Of a stretch of DNA of 64,000 nt, positions 31,612 to 40,356 are shown piece by piece; position 1 is the stretch's first letter; every line of letters starts with the position of its first letter. The position numbers and the translations under genes were made by a program. Below the pieces are notes generated by a model. It was not told where the DNA came from. It saw only the letters and a list, made by a program, of their open reading frames with translations, and searched no databases. The DNA comes from Aurantiochytrium sp. KH105 (taxonomy: Eukaryota > Sar > Bigyra > Thraustochytrida > Thraustochytriidae). The stretch covers positions 124,001-188,000 of the forward strand of contig BGKB01000032.1 in the NCBI GenBank assembly GCA_003116975.1, read 5' to 3'.

Positions 31612-32184
31612 TCACGCGAAAGATTCCCAAACACGGAGCGCAAGCAAGCCATTAAAGACGCCCAGAACGCCACCGAGGATAATTTGATTTACAGTGTGGG
31701 CAGGGCGTGGCGTGCCATTCACATGAACCGTGAAGATGCCGCCATAGCGGGTCCTGGAAATCGCCGTGAGCGCTGCTAACGCCACAATGGAGATCGCAGA
31801 CGACAAGCTCGAAACGATCCCGCGCGAAGGGTCGCGGAACACAGCATGAAGAAAGACGACCGCCGCAAACCAAGCCGTCTGCGCATGTCCGCTAGGCATG
31901 CCCGAGGTCGTGCTCACCTTGGGCTGATGGCTCGGGTAAATCCCGGTGTCCATGGCACCGGCGGGGCGCTTGATCCACACCGTGTCCTTGCCAAAGATCC
32001 CCTTGCAGGCTGCCTTGGCGGCATGGTTGCTCACCTCGTTTAGCACGAGCCCCACGAGGAGCGCGAGCGCCTCGCCGCTGGCAAAGACCGCCCCGTACGC
32101 CGCCGTGCCCACGTACAACGTGTACGGCAGCGTGCGCACTACGTTGCTCGGCAGCGCCCGCGCGTCGCTGGCCTCCGTGGACAT
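31612..32184 (-). CDS. PAP2-superfamily membrane phosphatase (lipid/dolichyl-phosphate phosphatase-like)
   Basis: 190 aa, ATG start. Three to four hydrophobic helices carry the three PAP2 motifs: KDTVWIKRP (66-74, KX6RP), PSGH (97-100, catalytic His100), and SR (143-144) followed by HTVNQ (163-167). The third motif normally has about five residues between SR and His; here there are 18, so a small loop is inserted. PAP2 enzymes hydrolyse phosphate from phosphatidate, sphingoid-base phosphate or dolichyl diphosphate, usually at the ER. The substrate cannot be read from the sequence. It is short for a LPP (about 280 aa) and closer to DOLPP1-type or bacterial-like members. Confidence 0.85.
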   Translation of the reverse strand: MSTEASDARALPSNVVRTLPYTLYVGTAAYGAVFASGEALALLVGLVLNEVSNHAAKAACKGIFGKDTVWIKRPAGAMDTGIYPSHQPKVSTTSGMPSGHAQTAWFAAVVFLHAVFRDPSRGIVSSLSSAISIVALAALTAISRTRYGGIFTVHVNGTPRPAHTVNQIILGGVLGVFNGLLALRVWESFA

Positions 32185-33041
32185 GCTGCGACGTCGCTGC
32201 TGATCCCAGTCCTGCTGTCGTCAGTTCTGCTCGCGCTCGTCCTCGTGCTGACGCTCTGGACCTTCTGCTGGCCCCCGTGCTCCTGCTGCACCAGCTGGTG
32301 CTGGTTCTCGCTGCCGCTGACGCTCTGCTGCTCCTGCTTTCGCTCTGTCCACAACCAAAGCACGCAAAGTAAAAGCAAGGAAGCTCGCGGACGATGTCTG
32401 AGCCGAGCTAGCTGACAAGCAAAGCGCTCTCGGTCACCGTGGTCGCGCTGCTGCTCAACTCCGCTTCTGCTTCTGCTTTTTCTGCTTTTGCTTTTGCTTT
32501 AGAGAAAGCTCGCGCACGATGTCCGAGCCGCAAGCGAGGCGCTCTCGGTCTCCATGGTCGCGCTGCTGCTCATCTCCGCTTCTGCTTCTGCTCCCGCTTC
32601 TCCCGCTCTTGCCTTTCCCGCGTTTGCTTTTTCTGCTTCTGCTTCCGCTCGTCAACGGCAGCAACGCCGCGGAGGAAGCGCAAGCGAGAGCGCGCGAGCA
32701 GTCCGCGGAGGACGCTTCTGCTCTTGCTCTCGTCTTCCCGCTGCTGCTGCTTGCTGCTGTCCCTCTTCTCGTGCAAGAAGGGCAGCGACTACTGCGGCGA
32801 GCAGAAGCGAGCGAGCAGCTCGCGCACGACGCGGCAGAACCCCAGCAGCCCTGGCGCGCGACGCGGCCGCCGAGCGGACCTCGCGGCGCGCCCCGCGGCG
32901 GCGGTCGCCCGAGGACGAGGCGCGGGCCGGGCGCGGGGAATTGGGGCCATTGCGGTGGACCTGGACGACGAGGCCCTCGACGAAGGCGAGACCAAGGAGG
33001 AGGAGGAGGAGGAGAGGAGACGGGAGAAGGCCTCCGACGGC
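32185..33041. promoter_or_regulatory. Divergent intergenic region with a duplicated about 90-bp segment
   Basis: 857 bp between the PAP2 and methyltransferase starts. A segment beginning AGCTCGCG is present at about 32382-32476 and again, diverged, at about 32507-32591; both copies end in CTTCTGCTTCTGC. Both strands are rich in CTGCTT/GCTTTT units. Open frames continue through it but start at non-ATG codons. Confidence 0.5.
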
Positions 33042-35207
33042 ATGGACACTAAGAACCCTCGCGAGGCGGAGGACCGCACGAGGTGCGGCAGCGGTGGCCA
33101 CGAGCACGACTGCCACCGGCAACACCAAGACCAGCAGCACCAGCAGCAGCACCAGCAGCAGCACCAGCAGCAGCACCAGCAGCAGCACCTCAATGACCGT
33201 AACATTCACAGCCACCATAGCCTCGCGGAAAGCTCGTGGCAGCGGAGACGTCGTCAGCAGCGGGAACATCAGCACAACCGGAGCGAGGACGGAGAGGATG
33301 ACCATTTAGACAATGATCGGCGTGCGAAGAAGCGTCGTGATCTCGCTCAAGAGTGTAACCGGGATGACGAGGAGGACGAGAATCTCACAATGGGGTCTTC
33401 CGCCGCACGTCGCAACAGCTCGTTCGGCAATGATAGCGACGATGAAGGGGAGGGTAGCAGTCAGCACAGAGCGCACAATACAGCTCGCCGTGAGGAAGAG
33501 AACATAGACGAAGACAATTATGACAACCATCACTATCATCATCAGCACCACCACCACCATCACGAAGACCAAGACAGTGACGAGGAAAACAAGGACTTTG
33601 ACGAGGAAAGTCATCATCATCATCATCATCATCACGATCATCACGATGACGACGATGACGATGACTATGACGACCACGACCACGACCACGAGCACCACGG
33701 ACATAGTCATGGAGATCACCACCATCACGACCCGAGCGCGATGGAAGTGCAGATTCGGCCGGGCGTCACAAAACATGTCATGTGCGTGCGCCATGATCTA
33801 GGAGATGATTGTACCTGTCCGAGCTGTACTCACACTGAGACCGACAACAAGAAGTTCTGGGACAAACTGTATTCACTCAACGCCGAGCAAGACACAGACT
33901 CGGAATATTTGCTGGCATACGAGTCGCTCGCGTCGGCTCTTGCAAAACAGATGGTAGTTGAAACAGGTCACGGTACTCCAAGTGAAGCCCGCGTCCTTCT
34001 CCCTGGATGCGGAGACTCCCGATTTAGCGTTAGCATGTATCAGGCCACCGTCTTCAAGCATATCACCAATACCGATATCTCAGAGGTAGCCATCAAGATA
34101 CAGGAGAAGTACTTTGGTCATCTCAAGGCACCAACGGTGACCAATCTTGTAGATGATGCTGCGAAAACGCGGCTTCCGCCCCAATCGTTCGATCTCGTCA
34201 TTGACAAATCTCTTCTCGACTGCCTCTCTTATTGCGCTGATGACGAAACAACTGTTGAATCGCGAATCTCGCGTCTCATGGCAGGCTTCTATGAGGTCCT
34301 TGCCCCTGGAGGGCGCTGTATTCTCGTGGTGAGCGAACAGAATGAGCCCGCAAACGTGTTACCGTACGTTAGCGAGGCGTGGGCTCCTGTGAATGCAATG
34401 TTAATGGATGCTATTTGCTGCGGGAGTGCGCTCGCGCCCAAACCATGGGAGGTCCTGGCCGTCGTCTCGCTTGACTACGCGCAAGATGGTCACGGGATTT
34501 CCCGCGGCGCTCCAGTTGTCGCTTCCCAAGATCACCTTGCCGCTGGCCACGATCTGTGGAACTGCGATCAAGAAGGTCTCGCATCGGGCCCTCCACGTAG
34601 TCGCTTTTGGCTTTACACGCTGCGCAAGGGTTCTCGTGAGGGCTGCTCGCCAGCTCCGCGTCTCCCGCCTCCACTTCTTCCCCACGGCACGCAAGAGGTT
34701 GCTGCAAGTTCTTCTTCCCGAGAGAATGGTAGCGCCGTTGCATGGGGTTCGGCCTCAGGTGACTATCATGCTATAAGTGGCGCGCTTCTGGAATGGTCTG
34801 CGCAGATTCTGCCGACATTGACAACGATCGAGACTTCGTGCCAGCAATGGGTCACTGAGCTTCGCATTTTCAGGCAGAATCCGTACCGCATCAGGCAGGC
34901 GGAACAGCTCAAGGCGGAACTCAGGCACACACACAACGTCGACCCCGACGCAACATCATCGATAGGCCACCTCGCTGCGTCCCAGTCCCAAACGTTCAAG
35001 ATAAAGTTGAGTAGCGTACAGGTCCGATACGTGTCTGCGCGCAGGCATGTTGAGACAATTCTCCGGACGCAAGCGTCTGCTCTTGAGACGCGTTGGGTTT
35101 CGCAAAAGCTCATGCATGTAAAGCTTGCTCTTGATAGGGCTGATGTGGCGCTTAATGAGGTCACCAAGCTCCTCCCCAGCGCATCCTTTGGCGGCTGGGT
35201 CGGATAA
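33042..35207 (+). CDS. SAM-dependent methyltransferase with His/Asp/Gln-rich N-terminal region
   Basis: 721 aa from the ATG at 33042. Residues about 25-50 are a Gln-Gln-Gln-His repeat. Residues about 150-235 are extreme His/Asp/Glu low complexity, with an uninterrupted run of eight His and a run of seven Asp. A compact methyltransferase domain follows: SAM loop LLPGCGDSRFS (about residue 320), the acidic end of strand 2 in NTDISEVAI, and FDLVIDKSLLDCL (about 383). These resemble the METTL13/EEF1A-lysine-methyltransferase type. Residues about 580-720 are helical with no recognised domain. A cluster HDLGDDCTCPSC before the methyltransferase could bind metal. The substrate is unknown; the His-rich portion may bind Zn/Ni or be a disordered localisation signal. 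Confidence 0.82.
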   Translation: MDTKNPREAEDRTRCGSGGHEHDCHRQHQDQQHQQQHQQQHQQQHQQQHLNDRNIHSHHSLAESSWQRRRRQQREHQHNRSEDGEDDHLDNDRRAKKRRDLAQECNRDDEEDENLTMGSSAARRNSSFGNDSDDEGEGSSQHRAHNTARREEENIDEDNYDNHHYHHQHHHHHHEDQDSDEENKDFDEESHHHHHHHHDHHDDDDDDDYDDHDHDHEHHGHSHGDHHHHDPSAMEVQIRPGVTKHVMCVRHDLGDDCTCPSCTHTETDNKKFWDKLYSLNAEQDTDSEYLLAYESLASALAKQMVVETGHGTPSEARVLLPGCGDSRFSVSMYQATVFKHITNTDISEVAIKIQEKYFGHLKAPTVTNLVDDAAKTRLPPQSFDLVIDKSLLDCLSYCADDETTVESRISRLMAGFYEVLAPGGRCILVVSEQNEPANVLPYVSEAWAPVNAMLMDAICCGSALAPKPWEVLAVVSLDYAQDGHGISRGAPVVASQDHLAAGHDLWNCDQEGLASGPPRSRFWLYTLRKGSREGCSPAPRLPPPLLPHGTQEVAASSSSRENGSAVAWGSASGDYHAISGALLEWSAQILPTLTTIETSCQQWVTELRIFRQNPYRIRQAEQLKAELRHTHNVDPDATSSIGHLAASQSQTFKIKLSSVQVRYVSARRHVETILRTQASALETRWVSQKLMHVKLALDRADVALNEVTKLLPSASFGGWVG

Positions 35208-35832
35208 TCGCCATCTATCTGATACGCTACGCACACATGCGCACTCACGAAGTTTCAGCCCTCTTGAAAGAACGATATTCCCTTTGCTTTTCACGTCAAT
35301 TTCTTTTTTTGTTTTTTGCGAGAGCGGTGCACCGCTGCAATCGTCCATGGAAATCTCAACGTTGAAACTTCATCATTGGCAAACTCGTTGCCGCACGATC
35401 GTAACAGTGGAAGAACCTTTTTCATAATTATGGTGTTTCTGCGTGCAAGCAGAGAACCACTGCTATTTTTCATATGGAAACTTCAATACCAAGGCTTCAT
35501 CGATTGCAAACTCTTTGCTACGGAATTGTACTAGCAAAGAAACACATATCGTAGTGCTGCTGCCTTGTTTCATGAACCTGTCAAGTCTTCATGAACCTGT
35601 CACATTTTCATGGACCTGCCAAGTCTTGTGTTGCTCCTTCTCATGTCAAAAGAAGAATGTAGACGTCGCCTACAGCCGTGTTCATGAACTTTCAATATGA
35701 TTTCGTAAACTGGCAACTTTATGTTGCTTACGTGTACACTATAGATTGTGAACGGTAAAAGTAGACACACCGCTGCGCGCTCGCCATTTCCCATGAAGAC
35801 CGGGCGAATGGGAACTAATGTGCTTTTAAACT
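35208..35832. other. Convergent intergenic region with two kinds of local repeats
   Basis: 625 bp. A roughly 60-bp segment at about 35346-35405 recurs, diverged, at about 35474-35533. Three tandem 19-bp units lie at 35571-35627. No gene was seen. Confidence 0.6.
35571..35627. repeat. Three tandem 19-bp units
   Basis: Units at 35571-35589, 35590-35608 and 35609-35627 all begin CATGAACCTG or CATGGACCTG. Confidence 0.9.
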
Positions 35833-37431
35833 CTACTTTTTCTTGAACATGGAAGAGAGAGTGAGCTGTTTCGGCTTCGTGCCAGGCTTCTTGGCTGTCT
35901 TGGAAGTGGAGGTCTTGGTGCTTGTCGCAGCACCCTTTGCCTCTTTCTTGTCACTGGATGACGCAGACGAAATGGATTCGGAGATGGGCTCGTCAACTTC
36001 TTCCTCGATGACACGCTCACGGACGACAAGAAAGCCCTCGTCGTCCTCCACCGTCTCTTTGACGACACGGCGCTTCTTCACCTTGCGCGTGGCCCCTGTC
36101 TGCGCGCCGGGTTTGGAAATTTGCACGCCAAGCCTCTCACGGGCTTTCGCCTTTGCGGCCTCTTCCTCTTTGCGCTTGCGCTCTTGCCGAGCTAAACGAT
36201 TGGCCTCACGCTCCGCTTCGCGTTTCTCAGCCTTTTCCTTCGCACGCGTTTCCGCTTCTTCGTTAGCAAGGGCCTCGCGCTGACGGGCGACGCGATCCGC
36301 GTCGTTCTCACTGTCCTCTGCGTCCGCGAGCTGATGGTCGCCGTCTTGATCAATTCTCTCGTCGGATTCTTGTGAGGTAGGCTTCTTTTTCTCGTCAATG
36401 CCAGTAACAGCATCCTTTTCGCTTTTGCTGCTTGCTTCTTTGCTGTCCTTCTTGCTGTTGACGTTTTGATTCTGCACAGCATCATCGAGCTCAAATTCCT
36501 CCTCGTCGCTGTCGTCCTCGAGAACCTTGAGCTTTTTCTTCTTGCGGGGTGCTTCGGTATCCTTATCTTCCTGATCATCCAGGGTCCGAGCAGTCTTCTT
36601 TGTGGACTCTGAGGCAGGGTCCGAGTTCACCTTTTTCTTGTTATTGTTGTTGCTGTTGTTGGCGGTGGTGTTGTTCTTGTTGGAAGAGGAGGAGACGGAG
36701 GACTTTTCGCTGAGCTCATCTGAAGCGCGAAGTGAGCTCGCGGATGGCGCGTCCGAGTTCTCCGTGGCGCCCTTTTTCTTTTCCTTTTCCTTGGCCGCGG
36801 GTCCAGTACTCGCTGCAGGCTTCTTTTGTTTAAAGAAATCCTTGGATGAGATTTTCTTGGTCCCTTTGCTATTCATGCGCTTAAATGCAGGCGCAACAAA
36901 GCTCGGACCTTCACTCGCTGGGCGCGTGAACACTTTGTTGCGACGAGGTTCGGCCACAACGCGACGGCTGCCGATCCCGCCTCGCCCAGAGAATGAGACG
37001 GCCCCAAGCCTGTTTTCGATAAGATCCTTGCTCACGCTGTCATCAGAGTTGAGCAGGTCGCACACCTTTGCATGCGTCGTGTTTGCCAGCGCAGTGCTCG
37101 TGTCCGTGTCTACGGCCGGCTGCACGGCGTAAATGTGCGTTGCGAGCACGACGTCCATTTTCGCCTTGGCGGCTTCGAGCTTTTCTTCCCGCACAATCTT
37201 GACGTTGTGCGCAACTTTGCTGGACTTGGACCTTCCCGTGACAAGGTACGTCACGACGCTGCGCTTTTTCGTCTCGTCGCTACGTTGTGCCGCGAACTGG
37301 CGCAGGGCCTCTTGCGCGTCCTTCATGGCCATGCCGCGCTCGTACGCGAGCCATTTGTACGTCACGCATTGATCGTCTACAAGCACCAGTCTCTCGATCT
37401 CGCTCTGCAGGTCTTCATCCTGCGCGCCCAT
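35833..37431 (-). CDS. POLD3: DNA polymerase delta subunit 3 (p66/Cdc27 homolog)
   Basis: 532 aa from the ATG at 37431. An ATG 80 codons upstream exists, but its extension is not family-like. The N-terminal winged-helix domain has the POLD3 signature CVTYKWLAYERGMAM, then VVTYLVTG and VREEKLEAAKAKM. The middle is long, acidic/basic and disordered. The protein ends in a PCNA-interacting motif, QLTLSSMF (about 522-529), plus lysines, as in POLD3/Cdc27. It bridges polymerase delta to PCNA during lagging-strand synthesis in the nucleus. It is divergent from the TBC1D5 gene with a 481-bp shared promoter holding a duplicated 17-mer. Confidence 0.92.
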   Translation of the reverse strand: MGAQDEDLQSEIERLVLVDDQCVTYKWLAYERGMAMKDAQEALRQFAAQRSDETKKRSVVTYLVTGRSKSSKVAHNVKIVREEKLEAAKAKMDVVLATHIYAVQPAVDTDTSTALANTTHAKVCDLLNSDDSVSKDLIENRLGAVSFSGRGGIGSRRVVAEPRRNKVFTRPASEGPSFVAPAFKRMNSKGTKKISSKDFFKQKKPAASTGPAAKEKEKKKGATENSDAPSASSLRASDELSEKSSVSSSSNKNNTTANNSNNNNKKKVNSDPASESTKKTARTLDDQEDKDTEAPRKKKKLKVLEDDSDEEEFELDDAVQNQNVNSKKDSKEASSKSEKDAVTGIDEKKKPTSQESDERIDQDGDHQLADAEDSENDADRVARQREALANEEAETRAKEKAEKREAEREANRLARQERKRKEEEAAKAKARERLGVQISKPGAQTGATRKVKKRRVVKETVEDDEGFLVVRERVIEEEVDEPISESISSASSSDKKEAKGAATSTKTSTSKTAKKPGTKPKQLTLSSMFKKK

Positions 37432-37912
37432 CGTGTCCCCGCGCCGCACCGACCTCGCTCGCGCGCGCAGCAAGCGCCCTCGAAGCAAGCAAGTTTGCCA
37501 CTTGCGCGAACGAAAAAGACCACGCCTAACCACTGCGCAACCCTTTTTCATTTCTAACTTGCGCAACCCTTTTTCAGCCCGCGAGAAGGTGGCTTGCGCC
37601 GCGGAGACCATCGCTTCGGTCTCTCTACGAGGCGGTTCAGACCGCCAGGGCTGACGCGTGGAGGTTTGCATGCGACACGAACCTTTTTAGTCGTATCGCT
37701 GCTGAGCAAGGGCGCCGAAGAGCGCAGAGCTCTTCACGGTTGCTTGCTTTTCTTCGTGAGACTGTCTCAGGGTCCCGTATCTTCGCTTTTTGCTTTTTGC
37801 AAAGCAAAATTGAAGACTCCACAGACCTGCACTGGGGCCGCGTGCGCGCACGCAGCGGGAACACGAGCCGGCACGCGGTTACTCTCTGGCCCCCTGGTCG
37901 CTCACGAGCACG
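37432..37912. promoter_or_regulatory. Divergent promoter region of POLD3 and TBC1D5 with a repeated 17-bp element
   Basis: 481 bp. A perfect 17-bp element (TGCGCAACCCTTTTTCA) is present at 37534-37550 and 37560-37576, spaced 26 bp start to start, about 100-145 bp upstream of the POLD3 ATG. It may be a promoter element; its function is unknown. Confidence 0.5.
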
Positions 37913-39949
37913 ATGGCCCACGCGCAGGCGCGAGAGGTCGCGGCGCGGCTAAAGGTCGCGAAAGGCGACGACGCCTGCGCTTGGGAAACGCTCGCAGACG
38001 ACATGGTCGCCGGAAACCTCGCCTCGCTGCAAGGTCTCGGCGCCCGCTCTCTTGCCTGGAGAGCTGCCTGTGGCACGCTACCCTTAGCAGCTTCGCCGCG
38101 GGCAATCGCGGCGACCTGGCCCAATGTCGCGGCGGATCTTCGCCGCGAATACGAAGCTCTCCGCGAGTCGCTCGTTGTGGACCCGGACGAAGCCGCCGAT
38201 GACGGCGATTTTGATCCTCTAGGCGGCGATCCCCTTGGTGCCGCAGCGACAGGAGCAAAAGCACACGGCTCTTCAGGAGCAAAGACTGGAGTAAGCAATC
38301 CTTGGGAAGAGTTTCACAAGGACAAAGAGCTTCTCGAAGAGATTCGCCAAGATCTCGAGCGACTTTATCCGACAGGGTGCGATGATTTTTTTATGGAACC
38401 CGCGGTGTCCAAAGTTCTTCAAGGCGTCTTATTTACCTGGAGCAAGCTTCATCCAGACACATCTTACCGCCAGGGGATGCACGAGCTTGCAGCACCTCTC
38501 CTGTACTGCCTCCATGCCGACACGACCGCAGCGAATCGTGCGCAAACGAACCAGCAGCCACCAGCTCTCGACGAGGCTGCCATTCTGATTGGTGAGGCGC
38601 TGAAACACGTTTTTGATGCAACGTACCTTGAGCATGACCTATTTTGGCTCTTTGAGCGCGTCATGCGTGACATGAAACCCATGTTTGCCGTAACGAGCAG
38701 CGCACGGTCTCAGGATGACATTCGCAAAGCAAGGGAGGCCATGAAGCAGGCATCAAAGAGAAGTCGAGCTCTAGGCTCTGGCATGGGCCAAGATTCTCGG
38801 GCGTCGTCTTACCTGGAAGGAAATTCTGATGACGCGACTGCTCCTCCATTGCCTCCTATTCTTCTCGTTGCAGAAGAGATCCAGAACGTGATTCTTTCCA
38901 AGGTTGATGGCGCCCTTCAGCAGCATCTGAGCAAACTCACAATCGAGCCTCAAGTATACGCTTTGCGCTGGATCAGATTACTATTCGGTCGCGAGTTTCC
39001 GATCGACCAAGTAATGGTTCTCTGGGACGCAATATTTGCAGAAGCATTCACACTGAGACAGCGAATCGCATCTTCGCAAGGTGACGAGGTTCAAGCCGCA
39101 AGCATTGCAAAGGGCGCGCGCAGCGCTGCAACATTGACTGTGCATGATTTCCGCCTTGATCCGGACTCAGGCGGCCTTGGTTTACCACGGATTGCGTGTT
39201 ATTTTGGTGTTGCACTCCTTACATACGTGCGAAAGGACTTGCTTGAGGGTGGATATAATGAAGCGCTCATGATGCTCATGAAGTATCCCGAGGTGGAGGA
39301 TACTCACGTCTTTGTTCATTTAGCATTTGATCTGCGTAATTCGCTTGGACCGCGCACGGCCAATCCCCCAACAATCGTCCCTCCGCGATCGATGGCGTCG
39401 ACGACGGTTTCAAGGTCATCGGGATCGCCAAATACTATGAGCAGAGAAGCAAGTGCTTCAAAGGCTATGTCTGGTCCGCCCGTAGCGTCAGCGCCCTCTG
39501 TGCCATTGGCGGCTCCTTTACAAACAAAAGCTTCTTCATCGTTGTCGGCTTCAGCGTCCACACATTCCGCTGGATCGCGAGGCATGCAATCACAAAGAAC
39601 AAGAACCGGGACATCGCCATTGACACCACCACCCCTTGCGCCCCCGAAGAGATCGTCACCTCTTGGCTCGTTTTTTCGGGAAATCGGCGAAACGCTCGAG
39701 AATATGCTCGAGCCGGAAAAGGCGGCCAGTGCAGCAGCTATGGCGACGCGTGTGGAGAATCTCGTGGCCGCGCAGAGAGATCTTGGAAGGCGACTTGGCG
39801 AAATTACTCGGGAAATGAAAAGCGCGCTTTCTAATGATGCGGGTTCTACCACCTTATCTGCGCTGATCGACGAAGCCAACCTCGTGCGAGATGCGCTTCT
39901 TCAGGTTGGTTCGGCACCAGCAGCCGATAGTATCATAAATCAAGTCTAG
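37913..39949 (+). CDS. TBC1D5: TBC1D5-family Rab GTPase-activating protein
   Basis: 678 aa, single exon, ATG start. The TBC domain (about 128-450) has the arginine finger in IRQDLER (I144-R150) and the glutamine finger in YRQG (Q187). PWEEFHKDKEL, QGMHELAAP, YLEHDLFWLF and LTIEPQVYALRWIRLLFGREFP match TBC1D5 closely. In animals TBC1D5 acts on Rab7 with retromer at endosomes and in autophagy. A Ser/Pro-rich linker (about 480-590) and a C-terminal coiled-coil-like segment (about 600-670) follow; a retromer- or LC3-interacting motif was not identified. Both catalytic fingers are intact, so it should be an active GAP. Confidence 0.92.
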   Translation: MAHAQAREVAARLKVAKGDDACAWETLADDMVAGNLASLQGLGARSLAWRAACGTLPLAASPRAIAATWPNVAADLRREYEALRESLVVDPDEAADDGDFDPLGGDPLGAAATGAKAHGSSGAKTGVSNPWEEFHKDKELLEEIRQDLERLYPTGCDDFFMEPAVSKVLQGVLFTWSKLHPDTSYRQGMHELAAPLLYCLHADTTAANRAQTNQQPPALDEAAILIGEALKHVFDATYLEHDLFWLFERVMRDMKPMFAVTSSARSQDDIRKAREAMKQASKRSRALGSGMGQDSRASSYLEGNSDDATAPPLPPILLVAEEIQNVILSKVDGALQQHLSKLTIEPQVYALRWIRLLFGREFPIDQVMVLWDAIFAEAFTLRQRIASSQGDEVQAASIAKGARSAATLTVHDFRLDPDSGGLGLPRIACYFGVALLTYVRKDLLEGGYNEALMMLMKYPEVEDTHVFVHLAFDLRNSLGPRTANPPTIVPPRSMASTTVSRSSGSPNTMSREASASKAMSGPPVASAPSVPLAAPLQTKASSSLSASASTHSAGSRGMQSQRTRTGTSPLTPPPLAPPKRSSPLGSFFREIGETLENMLEPEKAASAAAMATRVENLVAAQRDLGRRLGEITREMKSALSNDAGSTTLSALIDEANLVRDALLQVGSAPAADSIINQV

Positions 39950-40356
39950 AGTGTGGCGCATACCGTCTAGCCTTGTATCGGTAACGGGCTGAGCTTGACA
40001 CGCAGCCTAGCGGGAGAAAAACACAAATCAAGCAAGCAAGTCATTCATCGGCCCCTCTTGTCGTTTGTGGACAAGCGAGCGAAAGAGAGAGAAAGAAGAT
40101 ACACGAACGAGACAGAACAAGGTGTAGGTCTAGCTTGATCAACTTAAGTAAGCCGGTTTCATGAACTTGATCAAGTCAATCACCCTGAAGCGGTATGGAC
40201 TCGAAGATCAATAAAACAAAACAGAAAGAACATCATGTATAGGTGTAGAATGTGTGAATAGTCTCTTGTTATTGTTGTTGCTCATTCGGTGCCTGACTGT
40301 TGGCCCAAGCACCGGACAAGCCTGAGGCGCGTAGATTAAAAAAAAAGGAGGCAATC
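39950..40356. other. Convergent 3' intergenic region
   Basis: 407 bp between two convergent stops. It contains an AATAAA at about 40210, possibly a polyadenylation signal on the plus strand. No gene or notable repeat. Confidence 0.5.

Noticed and set aside
32439-33041. N-terminal extension of the methyltransferase to 922 aa
   Set aside because: It begins at GTG and encodes promoter repeat DNA; the first in-frame ATG is 33042.
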